Assembly (NCBI GenBank): GCA_013268835.1
Contig: JABFSX010000002.1
Location: 1 to 64,000 of the forward strand
Reading direction: 5' to 3'
Source: Candidatus Altimarinota bacterium
GTDB lineage: Bacteria; Patescibacteriota; Gracilibacteria; BD1-5; UBA2023
Length of the DNA: 64,000 nt
Both the position numbers and the translations under genes were made by a program. The notes beneath the pieces are model-generated. The model did not search any database. It worked only from the letters and a program-made list of their open reading frames with translations, and was not told the DNA's origin. Positions 9,432-20,757 of the stretch are shown here, in pieces. Numbering within the stretch: the first letter of the stretch is position 1; each line of letters opens with the position of its first letter.

Positions 9432-11471
9432 ATGACTTTCTTAAAGAATATCCTCATCTTCATACTTTCAAGTGCTCTTGCTGCCTTTTTTGTATATTGA
9501 TCCTTTGTTTTTGGTACGGCAAGTACCAAGGTTATAAAGGTAAATGGGCTTCCTGAGATAAAAAAATCAACTGTTTCAATTGCCGTAGAAAGTAATGGAA
9601 GAGATAAGCTTCTTTATGGTAGATATACTACAGGATCAACTTCTACAGGTGTTTTGGCACTTGATTTTTGAAGACTTTCAACGGCATTTGCTGTTATGAA
9701 ACCATTTCCTAGTGTTTCTCTTTCCTGAAGTAATGTTATCCAATTTAAAGATTTTCAGGGAATTTTTTCATTATATGATCCATTTTCTGTTTATGAATTA
9801 TATCCACTTAGTAAGATGTATGATATAAAGCAGATTACAAATGGAAGTTTGTATATTTCTGACGAACCCGATGGTACAGTTTCAATATATTCTATTGATG
9901 CTGTAGTGGAGTTGTCTTTTTTTGATCAATGAAAAAAGATGACTGATATGATTCTCTTTCCTGGAATGTATATACGATTTGATCCCCAAGCAAATAAGGA
10001 GCTACAATGAGCAGATTTATTTAGAATAATGCTAGTTCTTGGTGATGAGAAAAATGATAAAAATACAGGACTTGAGTTTGTAAATCCGAGAGTGGATGGA
10101 GGGAAAGGAGAAGATATATTTTTTATGTATAAGCTTCCAGCATCAAGTCGACCTCTTTTTCAGATGCTTCACCTACTATTCCGAGAAAGAATTAGTCAGG
10201 TTGATCTCGTAAAAAGCTATTCTACCAACTATACAAATAATCTTGTGGATGATCGAAGCCTTATTCTTAATCCAAGTAAGAAAAATTATTATCTTCTTGA
10301 TGATTTACAATCCGTTCTCTCAAAGGCAGTGATGACACAAATGGAGGGGCAAGACTTTAGAGATAGAGTAAATAAGATATATGATGAATCTAAAAATCTT
10401 GTAAAGTGAAATAGTGTAAATAATACTCTTGAGGCATTTCTAACAGATACAAGATTTGCTACATTTGCTGGAAATATTCAACATAATCAACTTGATACTA
10501 TTTATAAGGAAACAGCAGGGATACTTGGAATTACTCCACCAGATGGAAAATGAAAATTTTTTCAGTATCTTTCGGATATTTATTCTCGAAATATTATTAC
10601 CCGAAGAAAAGATCCAACTTTTTCTTGAATTGATACATATACACCAACAGCAGCTGGACTCGCAAGAACTCTAGATAATCAAAATATTGAATCAAAAGAT
10701 TATTTTGATATTACGCTTTACGCTTATCAGATTCTTAAAAAGGCTCAAGATGGAGAAATGTTTACTGAAGAGTCTCTGACATCAGCAGCAACGTATGAAC
10801 TTATTGAAACACTGTTTGGGGCTACCGAAAAATATATTCAGTGAATCTCTGACATAGCTATTAGAAAATGAGCCTATCAAACTCTGGTGGTTCAATTTTA
10901 TAACCCTCTTTCAAATGCATTAAGCAAGTCATTATATAAAATATATACAATTAATAGAGGTTGATATGTTTATTTTAATCCTGATTATATAGAATGAGAA
11001 ACAATAAAACTCGATCCTAAAATGAAGAGTTCTATTGAAGCAATGTATTATATTCTCAATAACACGTATGAGAGAATTGCTCCATTGTATGATTCAAATG
11101 ATCAGAAATATGCTCTTATATCATTTCATGATGCTATTCTTCGAATTGGTGCCTTTGCTGAGATGGCAACAGAGTGAGAGTATCGTGAATATCAGAAAAA
11201 TCCATATATTGGAATTGATGTATATGATATATTTATGCCAAGTATTAGTACTAATGGAGAAATAGACAGGAAGCAATCAAATAATAATATTATTTCTGAT
11301 GTAATACCAGAAATACCATTGGTGATTCCAGAAGAAGTTATTGGTGATAGTATAGAGGCTACCTGAGCCTCTAATGAAAAATTATCAGAGCCTTCCCCAT
11401 TAGAGGTAGTATCAAGTACGTGAAATACAATTCCTCAATCGCTTTCTACCGAAACAGGAGCAGTTCAATAA
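9432..11471 (+). CDS. large exported or membrane-anchored hypothetical protein
   Basis: Protein of 679 residues with one N-terminal hydrophobic segment (about 4-27, reading LIFILSSALAAFFVYGSFVFG), then a long, mostly polar sequence and a Ser/Glu/Pro-rich C-terminus. No catalytic motif was recognised. TGA codons are frequent and all sit in otherwise open frame. It ends at a terminator that also serves trmD on the other strand. Probably an extracytoplasmic structural protein of this lineage. Confidence 0.65.
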
Positions 11472-11474
11472 GCT

Positions 11475-11508
11475 AAAATCTCTCATACTATGAGAGATTT
11501 TTATTTTT
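11475..11508. terminator. bidirectional terminator between convergent genes
   Basis: Perfect 12-base inverted repeat (AAAATCTCTCAT and ATGAGAGATTTT) with a three-base loop and T runs on both strands. The stop codon of trmD (minus strand, 11488-11490) lies inside the hairpin. Confidence 0.85.
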
Positions 11509-12138
11509 CCATTCTTGTATTTTTTTTAGATCCCCAGACAGCAGTATTTTTGGTACTTTTAATCATTCAAATATTTCAGGGCGAGAGTATTGGGGATATT
11601 CTTTTTTTCACTGAAGGTTTTCTGAGAAACTTTCTTCTCTAAGGGATTCTTCTGATAGGGCTCATGGAATAAGTCGAACAATGCTATCGATGATAACAAG
11701 CGATGCGATCTCTCCACTTGAGAGTACATAGTCTCATATGGAAATCTCTTGTATCTTAAAAAGATCAAATATTCTTGCATCTACTCATTCATAATGGCCA
11801 CATATGATTATGTATTTCTGAGATTCCTCAGATAATTGATAAGATAATTTTTGAGTAAGTTTTTTTCCTTTGGGTGAGGTAAATAGTATAGGCATTTCTC
11901 AAAATGTTTCTAAAATCTCTCGTAGGCATTTTGTGAGGGGCTCCACGGTTATAAGGGTACCCGCACCTCATCCATATGGACGATCATCAACACGTCGAGT
12001 ATTACGAACTGTCCAATCGGTAAGATTGTGTACAACATAATGAAAGAGCCCCTTTGATTGGGCTCTTTGCATGATACTTGTATCGAGATATGGTTTAATA
12101 CTCTCAGGAAAGAGGGATATAATATGAATCTCAAGCAT
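11488..12138 (-). CDS. trmD: tRNA (guanine37-N1)-methyltransferase TrmD
   Basis: SAM-dependent SPOUT enzyme of 216 residues that makes m1G37 in tRNAs reading CNN codons and so prevents frameshifting. Signatures: MLEIHIISLFPES, DDRPYGGGAG, CGHYEGVDAR, ISIGDYVLSSGE, EYPQYSRPEIFEG and a final LSGDLKKIQEW. Invariant glycines of the DDRPYGGG, GHYEG and ISIGD motifs are TGA codons. It starts two bases after the FKBP gene stop, so the two are co-transcribed. The stop lies within the shared terminator hairpin. Confidence 0.96.
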
Positions 12139-12140
12139 AA

Positions 12141-13061
12141 TTATTGAACATTTACTATCTCTACTTCAAAGTAGAGATCTTTTGCCATAAATGGATGATC
12201 GGCAAGTACTGCTACACTTGTATCTCCAATTTCTTGGATAGTGATTTTGCTTCCATTGTTTGGAGTTACAGATTCACCAACAGCAAAGTTTCTTCCGTAG
12301 AATGGACTTTCTTTATTAGTTACTTCAAATGTAACATTTTCTCCTTCAATGGCAACAATTTTAAATTCAGCACCAGTACCACTCGCAGTAGCTCCTACTT
12401 TAATTGATTTTTTATAGAAAGGGTTTCCGATATTATCAATTGCAAGAGTAATGCTTCCAGAAGATACATTGATTACTTTTGCAATAGCGTTGTTTGCACC
12501 AGTAAGAGTTCCTCCAACTTGAGCAGCAGCAACAGCTGCCTGCATTTCTGCAGGGAATTGAGCTTTTTCTATTGTTTGAGTAAGAACATCATCAAACATT
12601 TTTCTATCTCGAGTAAGAGTAAATTGAGGTGCAATTTGTTCCTTTCCGATAAGAACAGGTCGTCCGTATCCTTCAGATGGAATAACTTTAATAGTTTTCT
12701 TTTCTCCTTTTTTAACTCCCATAAGTCCTTTTTCAAATCCATAAATTACTTGATTCTGACCAAGGGCAACTTGGAATGGTTGGTATGTGGCACCAGTTTG
12801 GTTAAGTCCATTTGCTTGCGCAACTGCCTGAAGAGTTGTTTCTTGTACAGGTCCTGTTTCTGAATCAGCACGAAGGGTATAATTGAGTGTAACAACAGAC
12901 CCAGTAGTAGCTAGTATATCTGTAGTAGTATCAGTAGTAACACTAGTAGTACCTGAAGTTGTTGCAGTTGGAGGAGTTATTGTTCCGGTTGGTTTTGTAG
13001 GAACTGTAGCAGTACAGCTTGCAAGAAATAAGGCAAGAGCAGATACTATGAGAATACGCAT
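12141..13061 (-). CDS. FKBP-type (SlyD-like) peptidyl-prolyl isomerase lipoprotein
   Basis: Protein of 306 residues. The start MRILIVSALALFLASC gives a lipoprotein signal with lipobox LASC; an upstream in-frame ATG would spoil it. A Thr-rich linker (about 18-55) leads to an FKBP core, with GSVVTLNYTL, FEKGLMGVKKGEKKT and PSEGYG, and a C-terminal DHPFMAKDLYFEVEIV typical of SlyD-like proteins. It should assist folding of exported proteins. None of its roughly 27 glycines is TGA, unlike its neighbours. It lies between holA and trmD on the same strand. Confidence 0.85.
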   Translation of the reverse strand: MRILIVSALALFLASCTATVPTKPTGTITPPTATTSGTTSVTTDTTTDILATTGSVVTLNYTLRADSETGPVQETTLQAVAQANGLNQTGATYQPFQVALGQNQVIYGFEKGLMGVKKGEKKTIKVIPSEGYGRPVLIGKEQIAPQFTLTRDRKMFDDVLTQTIEKAQFPAEMQAAVAAAQVGGTLTGANNAIAKVINVSSGSITLAIDNIGNPFYKKSIKVGATASGTGAEFKIVAIEGENVTFEVTNKESPFYGRNFAVGESVTPNNGSKITIQEIGDTSVAVLADHPFMAKDLYFEVEIVNVQ

Positions 13062-13130
13062 AGAAAAAGTATTAAAGAAATAGAAAATATTTAAAGGCAA
13101 TATAGATATATATGCCAATTGATGAGTATT

Positions 13131-14126
13131 TTATAGGTTTTTTCATTTTTGCAAGCTTAATAAGGCTAGCTCTATTGATAAAATTCGTCATAATTCAGTA
13201 TCTTTGAGTCATTTTCCCCTTTTGTATGCGATATTTATGTCTATAAGTTTTTCATAAATTTTTTTAAGTTCTGGATATCATATCCTTGATCAGTATCAAT
13301 TTTTGAGTGCAAATGGATGTATTTTTATAATTTGAGCAATCTCATTTTCTTTGTATCAATGATGTTTAAGATATTTTATTGTAATATGGTTACTAAGAGC
13401 TCATATGAGTCCAGTTAACCATTTTGAGCTATCATTGTTAGTATTGGCAATTCGATTGCAGAGATGAATACATAAAGGAATATTCATATTGACTATTGCA
13501 TCAGAGAGTCAAAATGTTGTTGCTCAATCGAATCCATAACAAAACTGTATAATATCATCTTTTTTTAATTCTATATTGGCCGTATTCAATAATGAGATGG
13601 TTTCTAGAGTATGATAAATACTATGTCAAAGAAATGGATTACTCTCATTCCTATCACGATACTTTTCTTCATTAGCATAAGTAGCAAGTACGAGGGAAAT
13701 GCGATCAAAATCTATATTTGATCGCATTTCCCATATTTTCTTATCCCATAGTGTATCAATTTTTCTTGTATCAGCATTTTTTTCAAGCCAAGAAATTAAT
13801 CCCTCTTCCTTGCTTCAAATGTCATGAAAAAGAAGAAAATGATCATCAGGAATATCATTAGATTTTTTTTCAAGTATTTCTTCTATTCATGGCGTTTTGC
13901 TTTTTCTATCTCTTCCGCCTCGAAATATAAATAGTCTTTTCTCTAAAAAGATACCTCACATTAGTATTATCTCCCCAATTCATTTGAGATTACTCCCATC
14001 AGAAAGATCATATCGGTCAATATTAATACTCCCATATTTATTCTCAAATGTTCCGAGCCATCTTTTGATTTCTAGTTCTACTCCATAGCTATCATTTCCA
14101 GTAATGTATATGATATTTTTTTTCAT
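13131..14126 (-). CDS. holA: DNA polymerase III delta subunit
   Basis: Clamp-loader subunit of 331 residues that opens the sliding clamp. The N-terminus IIYITGNDSYGVELEIKRW and the C-terminal HPFALKNGY, then LKKIYEKLIDINIAYKRG and the final ELALLSLQ, are those of HolA. Many TGA codons are read as Gly. Start ATG at 14126, first of a minus-strand unit holA-FKBP-trmD; 69 bases separate it from the FKBP start. The middle region is diverged, as usual for this subunit. Confidence 0.82.
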
Positions 14127-14195
14127 ATAACCATCCTAGGGCTATCTTTCAAAAATTCAACTTTTCTTTTTATATTTTCTCTTTACTATGAAGTT

Positions 14196-14738
14196 ATGTT
14201 TAAGGTAGCTATAATCATTTTTCTGTTTTTTTTCCTTTCTGCATGTTCTGAGGGTACAGATTATTCTGATGTTCAGATTATTTGAAAAGAACAATGAAAC
14301 AATTCACTTAAAATTAAATGAAGAGGAGTAATGTTCGATGATGGATCAGTACTGACGAGTGCCCATGTTGTGAGTGATGATCGTATTAATTATACCATAG
14401 AAGGAAAGGAATATTTTACTATAGAGCGTGATGTTTGAGGTGATCGTGCTATTCTGATTCAGAGTGGAATACAAACAATATATAGTTTGAATATGTTTCC
14501 TAAAAAAATACATACAGGCAGTATTGTGTCTACCAAAGTAATAAGATCTTGATCAGTATCTTTACTGACGTGATCAGTACTTTTCCCTCATAAAAGTATC
14601 GTGGGGTATGATTCTTTTGGTAGGGTAGTAGAGCTCAATTGATTAGTCTTAACTGATATGGATTTAATATCTTGAGATAGTGGAGCGGGCATATATGCAG
14701 AAAATGGGGAACTTATAGATGTTGTGCATGTAAAATAA
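14196..14738 (+). CDS. trypsin-like serine protease lipoprotein
   Basis: Protein of 180 residues. The signal peptide ends in lipobox LSAC (Cys17). The triad is visible: His57 in VLTSAHVV, Asp83 in VGGDRAIL, and Ser162 in ISGDSGAGIY. Several of the glycines, including one in SGDSG surroundings, are TGA. It is short for the family, just a single S1 domain without PDZ. The -10-like TACTAT (14184-14189) lies six bases before the ATG, so the mRNA is probably leaderless. Likely a surface-anchored protease. Confidence 0.75.
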
Positions 14739-14742
14739 TAAA

Positions 14743-14772
14743 ATAAAAACACCCGAAAGGGTGTTTTTATTT
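14743..14772. terminator. bidirectional terminator
   Basis: AAAACACCC-GAAA-GGGTGTTTT with flanking A and T runs, between the convergent protease gene and the repeat-tailed membrane protein gene. Confidence 0.85.
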
Positions 14773-16944
14773 TTAGTGAACTCATCATCCTCCACTTCAC
14801 TTTTTTCCAGGAGCAGTACCAGCAGGAGCAGTACCAGCAGGAGCAGTACCAGCAGGAACAGTACCAGCAGGAGCAGTACCAGCAGGAGCAGTACCAGCAG
14901 GAGCAGTACCAGCAGGAGCAGTACCAGCAGGAGCAGTACCAGCATCTTTAATCATATCTTTATAGATTCGATTTCAATCAGAATCATTTTCTAAATATCC
15001 TTTTTGGATAGATCATGTTTTATGTTTATCCGTTAGTGTCGTCATATACTTATAACTATCAATTCACATTGCATCTAGATTTGTTTTTAAGTCTTTGGTA
15101 TTATATCCTGTAATTTTTCATTTATCATCTTTAATCGCAAATTTATCTAGAACCAAATTGAGTAGTTCTGTGCTTTTTTCTGCTTTATTTCATTTAGTTT
15201 CAAGTCTTATCTGAACCATAGCTTCTCAAGCTTTACTACCATTGCTTAAATCGGCCATATTACTAGTTTTTATATTTTCTATAGCACGTACTGTTTCTTT
15301 TCGAGCAGCAGCCTCAAGTCACATCATCTGTCCAAGAGGACTTGTAGCATCAGCATTCATTCTAGAATCTTTATATCATTGCTCGATTTTTCATATACCT
15401 TTCTCAACACCACTCATACTCATTCCAAGACCAGGAATTGGAGTATATTTTGGTATACTCTTTGCCATGCCACCTACTTGCTTTCCTAAAGATTCAAATG
15501 GTTCAACTGCAGCCTTTACTCATTTACTTACATTCTTAGCAGCCATAAATGCCATCCATATAAATACAAGAGCAATAACATCAATAATAAGTGTACCAAA
15601 CATACCACCAACAGCATCTATGGCACCTATACCAGTTGTTTCTTCTTTTGATTGATTTACTGTTTTTCCAAGGAAAGAAAATGTGATATCACCATATTTG
15701 AGCATAGTGATACTATACTTATTTCCAGTATCTTCATTAGTTTTTATTTTTCTGAGAATTTTATTCTCGGCACTTCCCATTATATTTGCAATAAGACATC
15801 CTTCTCCTTCAAGATCGCAAGTTTGAGTAGGTGCTGCTGCTCATTTTGGCGTTGCTGGTCATTGAACTGCATTTATAATAATAAGTCAAAATGATAGTGT
15901 GAGACCAACTATAGCAGGAACAAATGCAAGACCTATGAATTCTTTTATACTAAAACTGTCATCATCTCATCATAAGAGGTTAGAACCTGCTACAAAACGA
16001 AATGTGAAGAGTGGGGAAAATATAGCATACATCCAGAGCTTTATTGCTCTCACAAAGAGCATAGCAGCAAGTGCAAGTGTCAATAATCAGAATACTAAGA
16101 ACATAATTGCTCCGACCACTGAAGAATGTACTATGTTTAATGCAGCACTAGCTACATCAACTCCCGTTGATAATGATTTAATTTCTTCGAATTTAAATAT
16201 AGAGTAACCATAAACGATCATTGGACCGAACATTCATCCTCATTTTTCTAGAAATTGTTTTGGACTTATACAGGCACCAGGACATTTTGATACTTCTTTT
16301 GAGGATCCAGTTCATGTGTTATCTATACTTACGCTCATTGGAATACTTTTTTCTGTAAACCATTTTGAATCTGATTGTGCTATGGTTTCGGCAGGAATAG
16401 TCATCACTGATGCTGTCACGACGCTAGCAATAGATACCGTCCATTGAACAAACCACCAAGTAAAAGGTACCATAAGAATACCAAGTGCAAGTTTTGGAAG
16501 CATTACCTTATAGCTAAATTTATCTTGATTGAACATAGTTCCAAGAGCAATGAAGATCAAGAGTATGGCATATATAAAGTAGACAATATTGGATACAGTT
16601 ATCCAAAGCTTATACATTGGCTCTCTCAGATTAAAAATGTCACCACTTGTCCAATCTGGAGACATAAGCCATCCGACAAATAAAACAATAGGTGTCACTA
16701 TGGCTGATATTGCATAGAGTACTATATTGAGGGTAGTAATCATGCTATTATAGGCTTCCATAGTTTTTGCAGAAGCATCATCTTTTTTTGCTGGTTCTGC
16801 AGCATAGATTGTACTTGGCTCGTATGAGAGACTTATTATCGTAGAATTGTTCTGATTCTTATTCTCGATATGAATATTCCCAAAAAAACCACCAAAAGCG
16901 ATGAGAAAGAGGAATAGATATGTAATAGTGCGTTTCAGATACAT
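14773..16944 (-). CDS. polytopic membrane protein with AGTAP-repeat tail, VirB6/TrbL-like layout
   Basis: Protein of 723 residues. An N-terminal signal or anchor segment (LFLFLIAFGGFFG) is followed by several strong spans, for example LNIVLYAISAIVTPIVLFVG, a span ending in LLIFIALG, MFLVFGLLTLALAAMLFV, and one in FGTLIIDVIALVFIWMAFMA. A long polar region and then nine AGTAP pentapeptides follow, ending in a Lys/Gly tail. The arrangement recalls VirB6/TrbL channel proteins, but that is a guess from topology. It joins across several TGA codons. Neighbours at 17048 and 17951 suggest an envelope-related group. Confidence 0.65.
14811..14945 (-). repeat. 15-bp tandem repeat coding (AGTAP)n
   Basis: Nine back-to-back copies of a 15-base unit (plus strand GAGCAGTACCAGCAG), with one base change in the fourth unit (GAACAG, giving Val for Ala). 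It encodes the Ala-Gly-Thr-Ala-Pro tail of the membrane protein on the minus strand. There are no spacers, so it is not CRISPR. Confidence 0.95.
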
Positions 16945-17047
16945 AGGACAATAGATTTAGATCGTAGGACTGAAATGTGATATAGTATCATTACACCACA
17001 ATTTGTTTTTTTTTGCAAATAATTGCTACTTATAAGAAAACTCCCCA

Positions 17048-17893
17048 TTATTGGAGAGTTTTCTCTGCATTTACTTCTTTTTCGGTTTGGATGAGTTTGA
17101 GTGTTTTTATAAGCTCACTTCCAGAATCAGGTATTACAACGGTTGATCTCTTTATGAGGGCATCTTTATTATTTACGAGAGTATCGATGAGTTTCAGATT
17201 TTTCGTTTGAAGGGTAGTATAGCTTTTTTTGAATTTCTCAAGATATATGAGATATACACGAGCTCTTGTATCTTTGTTTTTTGCTCATACATAAGTATCG
17301 ATTGCTCCATCAACTCCAGAATAATCATACCCAACAAAAGATGATTCCATTACTGTCTTTGCTCAATTAGTATCCGTATTAGATTGATTGATAATTCCTG
17401 TAAGATCTGCTATTTGTTCATTGATAATAGTGATACGTTCTAGTGTTTTATTATAATAGCTCTTGAGAAGAGAAATATGCTCATTAAGACTTCTTTCTCT
17501 ACTTGTAGCATTATCAAGAAGGGTAGGAATATCAGTTGAAAGGATATTTATATAGCTTGATATAGCTATCATATTATTTCCAATGAGTTTTTGTTGTCCT
17601 GCTTCAGGATTTTCGAGTACTTCCGTTATAGAGATGGTATTTGATGCCGTATTAACAGACTGATTTTTTATCAGGCTTTCTTTTTGTCAAAGCTGAAGAC
17701 TCATAGCTGTTGCAATACTTCCAAGATAGTTAATATCTGCTTGTTGGAATGCGAGATCATTGGCTCCTGCATTTGTTTTAACTCAGAACATTGGTCCTAC
17801 ATATCCCCAAGAGAGATGAAGTACCAACGTGAAGAATAGCGTCAGAATGAGTGTGTTTTTGATGAAGTTCTTGACTTCGCTCGTGAAAACCAT
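17048..17893 (-). CDS. exported coiled-coil hypothetical protein
   Basis: Protein of 281 residues. An N-terminal hydrophobic segment (residues 11-30, IKNTLILTLFFTLVLHLSWG) leads to a helical, Gln/Asn/Lys-rich body with long heptad-like stretches (SYINILSTDIPTLLDN, SYYNKTLERITIINEQ). No family was recognised. The start MVFTSEVKNF is the only good ATG. Its stop lies within a hairpin (17035-17064) that may act as terminator. It reads in the same direction as the 14773-16944 membrane protein and may be expressed with it. Confidence 0.65.
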
Positions 17894-17950
17894 AGTTTAG
17901 AAATAATCTTTTTAGCATTCTATCGTTTATATCCATTTTTAGCAAATAAA

Positions 17951-20164
17951 ATGCGTTATTTTTTTCTTATTTCGTGATTTTTACTCGTATTATTCACGAA
18001 TTGTACATATCTAGTACCTACGTATAATCTTTCTGTAGAACGATCTACTCCAGCTTATTCTATGAGCTGAGAATATTTTGTTTCAGTAGAAAACCCAAAG
18101 AACATCTGGTATCTTGGTTTTGAAAATATACAAGAAAATGATCAAGATATTTGTATAGAGTGGAATCTTGATCAAGAAAATAAAACAGAATGTATTGATC
18201 ACGATACCGGAAATAACGAAAGAAAGTTTACTTTTCCCGTACTTTCAGATGCAATGAGGTCAGTTTCATTTCGAGTTATCAATAATGCTAATATTAGTTT
18301 GCAGGATATAGTTGTGTATTCGATAGATACACGAGCTTCTGGTAAGGAGATTGCTTTCAGGTTTCCAGGTGCAACTGCTGAAGATGGGATTATCTCAAGG
18401 AAAGAATGGTGAGCAGACGAGACTATTCGGTATGCAGATAGCCCAAAGTGGAAAGATGCATATGCAATATCCCTGAATTATCTCGGAAGACCAAAAACTC
18501 AAACAGAATTGGATACAATAAAGATTCTCAATGATCGAAGTAGATTCCTTCGAAATAGTGGTGGTAATACTACAGAAACAACCAGTTTGACTCGTACAGA
18601 AAATGGTCACATATTGGTTTGGCCGATAGAAAAAGTGAAACAAATATCTCGAATTGTACTGCATCATACGGCAGAAAGTATGGATACTACCAAGAGCGAT
18701 GAGGATATGTTACGCGGTATATATGCATACCATACGCTCTCAAATGAGTGGGGAGATATAGCATACAATTATATCGTTGGACAACGAGGAAAGATATATG
18801 AAGGGCGAGCTGGGGGGGATTATGTTGTTGGTGCCCACGCCTTGTATAATAATATGGGAACGGTGGGTATTGCAGTATTGGGTAATTATAATAAGAATCA
18901 TCTTAATCGTGATCAGATTGCAGGTATAGAAAAAGCAGTTTCGATGATGGCAACCAAGTATGGAATTACTCTCAGTGAATCAAAAAAATGAGTTATCAAA
19001 TGTGATACTTCGGAGTGTTATCCATTCCAAGTGGTTACCACAAAATCACTCATTGGTCATCAGGATGTTGGACGAACAGATTGTCCTGGTTCTGATATTT
19101 ATCAATATATTCCAGATTTTATCTCTCGTCTCAATCGAGAATATTCACCCGTATTGAATCCAATTCAGTGAACCATTGATCCACTTCCTCAGAATCAAGT
19201 TATGAATATGTCTCTGAAAAAAGAGATTATACTTCCAGCTATGTCTCCACCAGTTCTCAAGGTTAATATACCAAAAGTAGTACGATATGTTGGTCAAAAA
19301 TTCAGAGTAAGACTCTCCTATCCTGATGAAAAAAATATTATCCTTGCCACCGCTGATGGGAAAATCGGTAAGATAATGTTGGATAATAGAAAAATCCCAA
19401 TGCAGGTATCGCAGAAGATAGAGGTTATTCCAATTGGTGATAAAAAAATATCTCTAAAAGTATGACAAAAATACTATACAGGTTCAGAACTCAGATTCTC
19501 ACATACGATTGTTCGTATTGACTCTTGGGATCGAATTCCTGATTGGGACAAGAGTGGAAAGTACAACGATAATCTGTTTCGTGATACCATCCGTGTCTTG
19601 AATAAAGAAGGAAAGCTTGTTGTTATCAACGATCTTCCTATAGAATGGTATCTCAAGTGACTTGGTGAGGTTTCCAATAGTGATCTCCCTGAGAAAATCA
19701 AAGTGATCACTATAGCAGCAAGATCATATGCCCGATATTATATGGATACAAAAAATAGAAAATTCTCTACGAATCTCTATGATGGATCTGATAATCCTGA
19801 TGAATTCCAAAAATATCTTGGTTACGGATATGAGAGTAGATCGCCAAATGTTGCAAAACTGGTTGATACAACTCGGAGTCAGGTGATAACCTATTCAGGA
19901 AAGCTTATCAAACCTTGGTATCATTCATCTTCTGATGGAAAGACACTCTCGGCACTGGAATATTGTAAAAATAACTGATCAGAAAATTGTACCGACATAC
20001 CATATCTTCAATCTGTATCTGATCCAGGATCAATGTGACACACGAGGTCATGACATGGTGTTGGGATTTCATGAATTGGATCTACCTATTGGGCAACTCA
20101 GTGATGGGATTACAAGAAAATAATTCAATATTATCTGAACGGAGTTGAAATCCAAAGAAAATAG
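17951..20164 (+). CDS. amidase_2 (PGRP-type) fused to SpoIID-like lytic transglycosylase
   Basis: Protein of 737 residues with an N-terminal hydrophobic segment. The middle domain is a zinc N-acetylmuramoyl-L-alanine amidase: IVLHHTAES (His238/239), then YNYIVGQRGKIYEGR and GHQDVGRTDCPG (His370, Cys378). The C-terminal part is SpoIID-like: LPIEWYLKGLGEVSNS with the catalytic Glu, ITIAARSYARYY, PWYHSSSDGKT and GHGVGISGIG. In SpoIID proteins this domain cleaves glycan strands after amidases strip the stem peptides, so both activities sit on one chain. The end of the SpoIID domain is only seen if about ten TGA codons are read as Gly. No sporulation genes are present. Confidence 0.85.
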
Positions 20165-20194
20165 ATATACTATACAAAAATAACTTTTTATTCT

Positions 20195-20740
20195 ATGTAT
20201 CTTTCTGACCGTGACATCCGTCTTGCTATTGATGCTGGAACAATATCTATCTCAGATTTCGATGCTGCACGATTACAACCAGCAAGTTATGATATCCGTC
20301 TTGGGAATAAGTTTTTGATTGTAAAAGATTATTCAGTAACGAATATTGATCCAGTGAATCATATATTGCCTGATTATGAAGAATTGGTAGTAACTCCAGA
20401 ACAATGATTTATCCTCCGTCCAGGAGTGACGGTTCTTGGTACGAGTGTAGAGAAGTTTGGTTCAGAGAAATACCTGATTCAGCTCTCAGGAAAATCATCG
20501 CTTGCTCGTATTGGACTCATTGTACATAATACTGCTGGACTCATCAATCCTGGGCATTACCTTAATATCACATTTGAACTGGCGAATATGAACTCAGTTC
20601 CGATCATTCTTCGTCCTGGGATGGATATTGCTCAACTTCTCTTTGCTGAGATGTCATCTCCACCAGATCAAGACTACAAAAAAGTAGGACGATATGGTGA
20701 AGGGGAGGATAATATGGTTGGATATATAAAAAAAGACTAG
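20195..20740 (+). CDS. dcd: dCTP deaminase
   Basis: Protein of 181 residues, normal length. It converts dCTP to dUTP as a precursor of dTTP, feeding thyA downstream. Signatures: SDRDIRLAIDAG, RLQPASYDIRLG, GKSSLARIGLIVH, the catalytic Glu in ITFEL, and LRPGMDIAQLLF. One TGA (20405-20407) interrupts the standard-code reading. The stop TAG (20738-20740) overlaps the stop of the convergent gene in a single CTAG inside a terminator hairpin. Confidence 0.93.
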
Positions 20741-20757
20741 GCAACTAGTCTTTTTTT
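20728..20757. terminator. bidirectional terminator containing both stop codons
   Basis: AAAAAGACTAG-GCAA-CTAGTCTTTTT, a perfect stem with A and T runs. The left CTAG supplies the stop of dcd and of the opposing gene. Confidence 0.9.

Noticed and set aside
14811-14945. CRISPR array
   Set aside because: The repeats are 15 bases, contiguous, with no spacers and in frame with the coding sequence; it is a coding minisatellite.
14664-14945. Leu/Val-rich 93-residue ORF on the minus strand
   Set aside because: It is a shifted reading of the same 15-bp repeat that codes AGTAP in the real frame.
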